Origin: Gp6-AA40 sp046732795
GTDB lineage: Bacteria > Acidobacteriota > Vicinamibacteria > Vicinamibacterales > UBA2999
Direction: 5' to 3'
Length of the DNA: 5,865 nucleotides
Assembly: GCA_046732795.1 (NCBI GenBank)
Contig: JBKPNV010000039.1
Span: 1 to 5,865 of the forward strand
The notes under the pieces were generated by a model that was given only the letters and a program-made list of their open reading frames with translations, searched no databases and was not told the DNA's origin. Positions 5,462 through 5,865 of the stretch are shown here, in pieces. Made by a program: the position numbers and the translations under genes. The first letter of the stretch is position 1, and every line of letters begins with the position of its first letter.

Positions 5462-5779
5462 CGAGGGCTAGCGAAAGAAAGCGGCATCGCGATCTACACC
5501 ATCTCACTTCGATCGAAGCTCGACATCATTCGTGCGGCACAGGGCGGGCATCACTATTTCTCGCAATCTGACTTCGGGATGAAGGAACCGCGCGGGAGAC
5601 GGGAGCGAGAGCATTCTTCCCGACAGACATCTCCGAGCTGGCCGGAGTGTATTCATCGACTGCGCAGGAGCTGGCGAGCCAGTATGCGCTCGGCTACATG
5701 TCGAAGAACTCTAAAAAGGATGCAACGTAGTGTGCGCACGCGAACGCGCAATGGGTACTTGGCAGCGCGAAGCCGATAG
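5462..5779 (+). pseudogene. Remnant of a VWFA-related domain protein (C-terminal end only, frameshifted)
   Basis: Three pieces in two frames rebuild the C-terminal third of an acidobacterial VWFA-related protein. Piece A (about 5462-5587) reads GLAKESGIAIYTISLRSK and ends SDFGMKE. Piece B (5590-5727) is shifted and reads ARETGARAFFPTDISELAGV, then ELASQYALGYMSKNSKKDA, ending at a TAG (5728-5730). Piece C (5732-5779), back in the first frame, reads VRTRTRNGYLAARSR and stops. The A/B join is GAA-CC-GCG-CGG-GAG, consistent with loss of one base from a Leu codon in KELARETG. Between B and C the usual WRR..VRV strand is missing, suggesting a further deletion. The N-terminal two thirds, including the MIDAS motif, are absent; the divergent DUF6152 gene occupies that space. 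The exact left edge is uncertain. Membership in this family is by recalled motif similarity, not alignment. Confidence 0.8.
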
Positions 5780-5796
5780 GACGCTATTATCCATAC

Positions 5797-5865
5797 GTGC
5801 CCGCTTTTCTGCCGGTGCTTCTGAGCGCCGGCTGGGTCGTCGTTCTGATCGCCACACCCGTGTTG
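5797..5865 (+). CDS. Start of a hydrophobic ORF, runs off the window
   Basis: From a GTG at 5797 the frame is open to the end (23 codons). It reads PAFLPVLLSAGWVVVLIATP after the first residue, like a transmembrane segment or signal anchor. There is no Shine-Dalgarno sequence close by. TATTAT at 5785-5790 lies 6 nt before the GTG, so a leaderless transcript is possible; TTGGCA at 5759-5764 resembles a -35 but its 20-nt spacing is long. The product cannot be named from so few residues, and the frame could also be chance. Confidence 0.35.
   Translation, partial: MPAFLPVLLSAGWVVVLIATPVL

Noticed and set aside
5383..5487. Upstream extension of the DUF6152 frame to an ATG at 5487
   Set aside because: The extra 35 residues are Arg-rich and not signal-like, they overlap the pseudogene, and the ATG at 5382 has a GGAGG and starts a proper signal peptide.
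5579..5779. A 66-codon ORF starting ATG at 5579
   Set aside because: Only its first three and last fifteen or so residues match the VWFA-related family; the middle is the out-of-frame reading of piece B. It is part of the pseudogene, not a separate gene.

Overview
The window looks like a piece of a high-GC bacterial chromosome, most likely from an Acidobacteriota genome (Vicinamibacteria or a relative). This placement is inference. It rests on a DUF6152-type secreted protein beside a secreted Ig-like/'DGxPDL' protein, the remnant of a VWFA-related protein of the kind common in Acidobacteriota, and heptameric intergenic repeats. No rRNA, tRNA or other marker is present to test it.

Layout. Positions 1-251 (+) hold the C-terminal end of an MBL-fold hydrolase. 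It is followed closely by S-methyl-5'-thioadenosine phosphorylase (mtnP, 284-1153, +) and a PfkB-type adenosine kinase (1224-2216, +). A perfect 19-bp inverted repeat fills the mtnP-kinase gap. Converging on these is an IMPDH/GMP-reductase family protein with a CBS pair (2299-3783, -). Upstream of it on the same strand is a secreted two-gene unit: DUF6152 protein (5011-5382, -), then an Ig-like/'DGxPDL' protein (3898-4998, -). On the far right, in the opposite orientation, lies a 5'-truncated, frameshifted VWFA-related pseudogene (about 5462-5779, +). The first codons of a hydrophobic ORF follow from about 5797 and run off the window.

How the genes fit. MtnP recycles methylthioadenosine to adenine. 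The kinase phosphorylates adenosine, for example from S-adenosylhomocysteine turnover. The IMPDH/GMPR-family enzyme acts at the IMP/XMP/GMP node. Together they form a small purine-salvage and methyl-cycle neighbourhood. The IMPDH-like protein shows no recognisable Arg-Tyr dyad of true IMPDHs, so a GuaB1-like GMP reductase role should be considered.

The most unusual non-coding signal is positional. Three different 7-nt repeat tracts (ACCGGAG, GTAGAGC and GGAACNN) each begin at or within 1 nt of a stop codon. A fourth stop codon (mtnP) is followed directly by the 19-bp palindrome. I saw no CRISPR array, insertion sequence with a transposase, phage genes or defence system.
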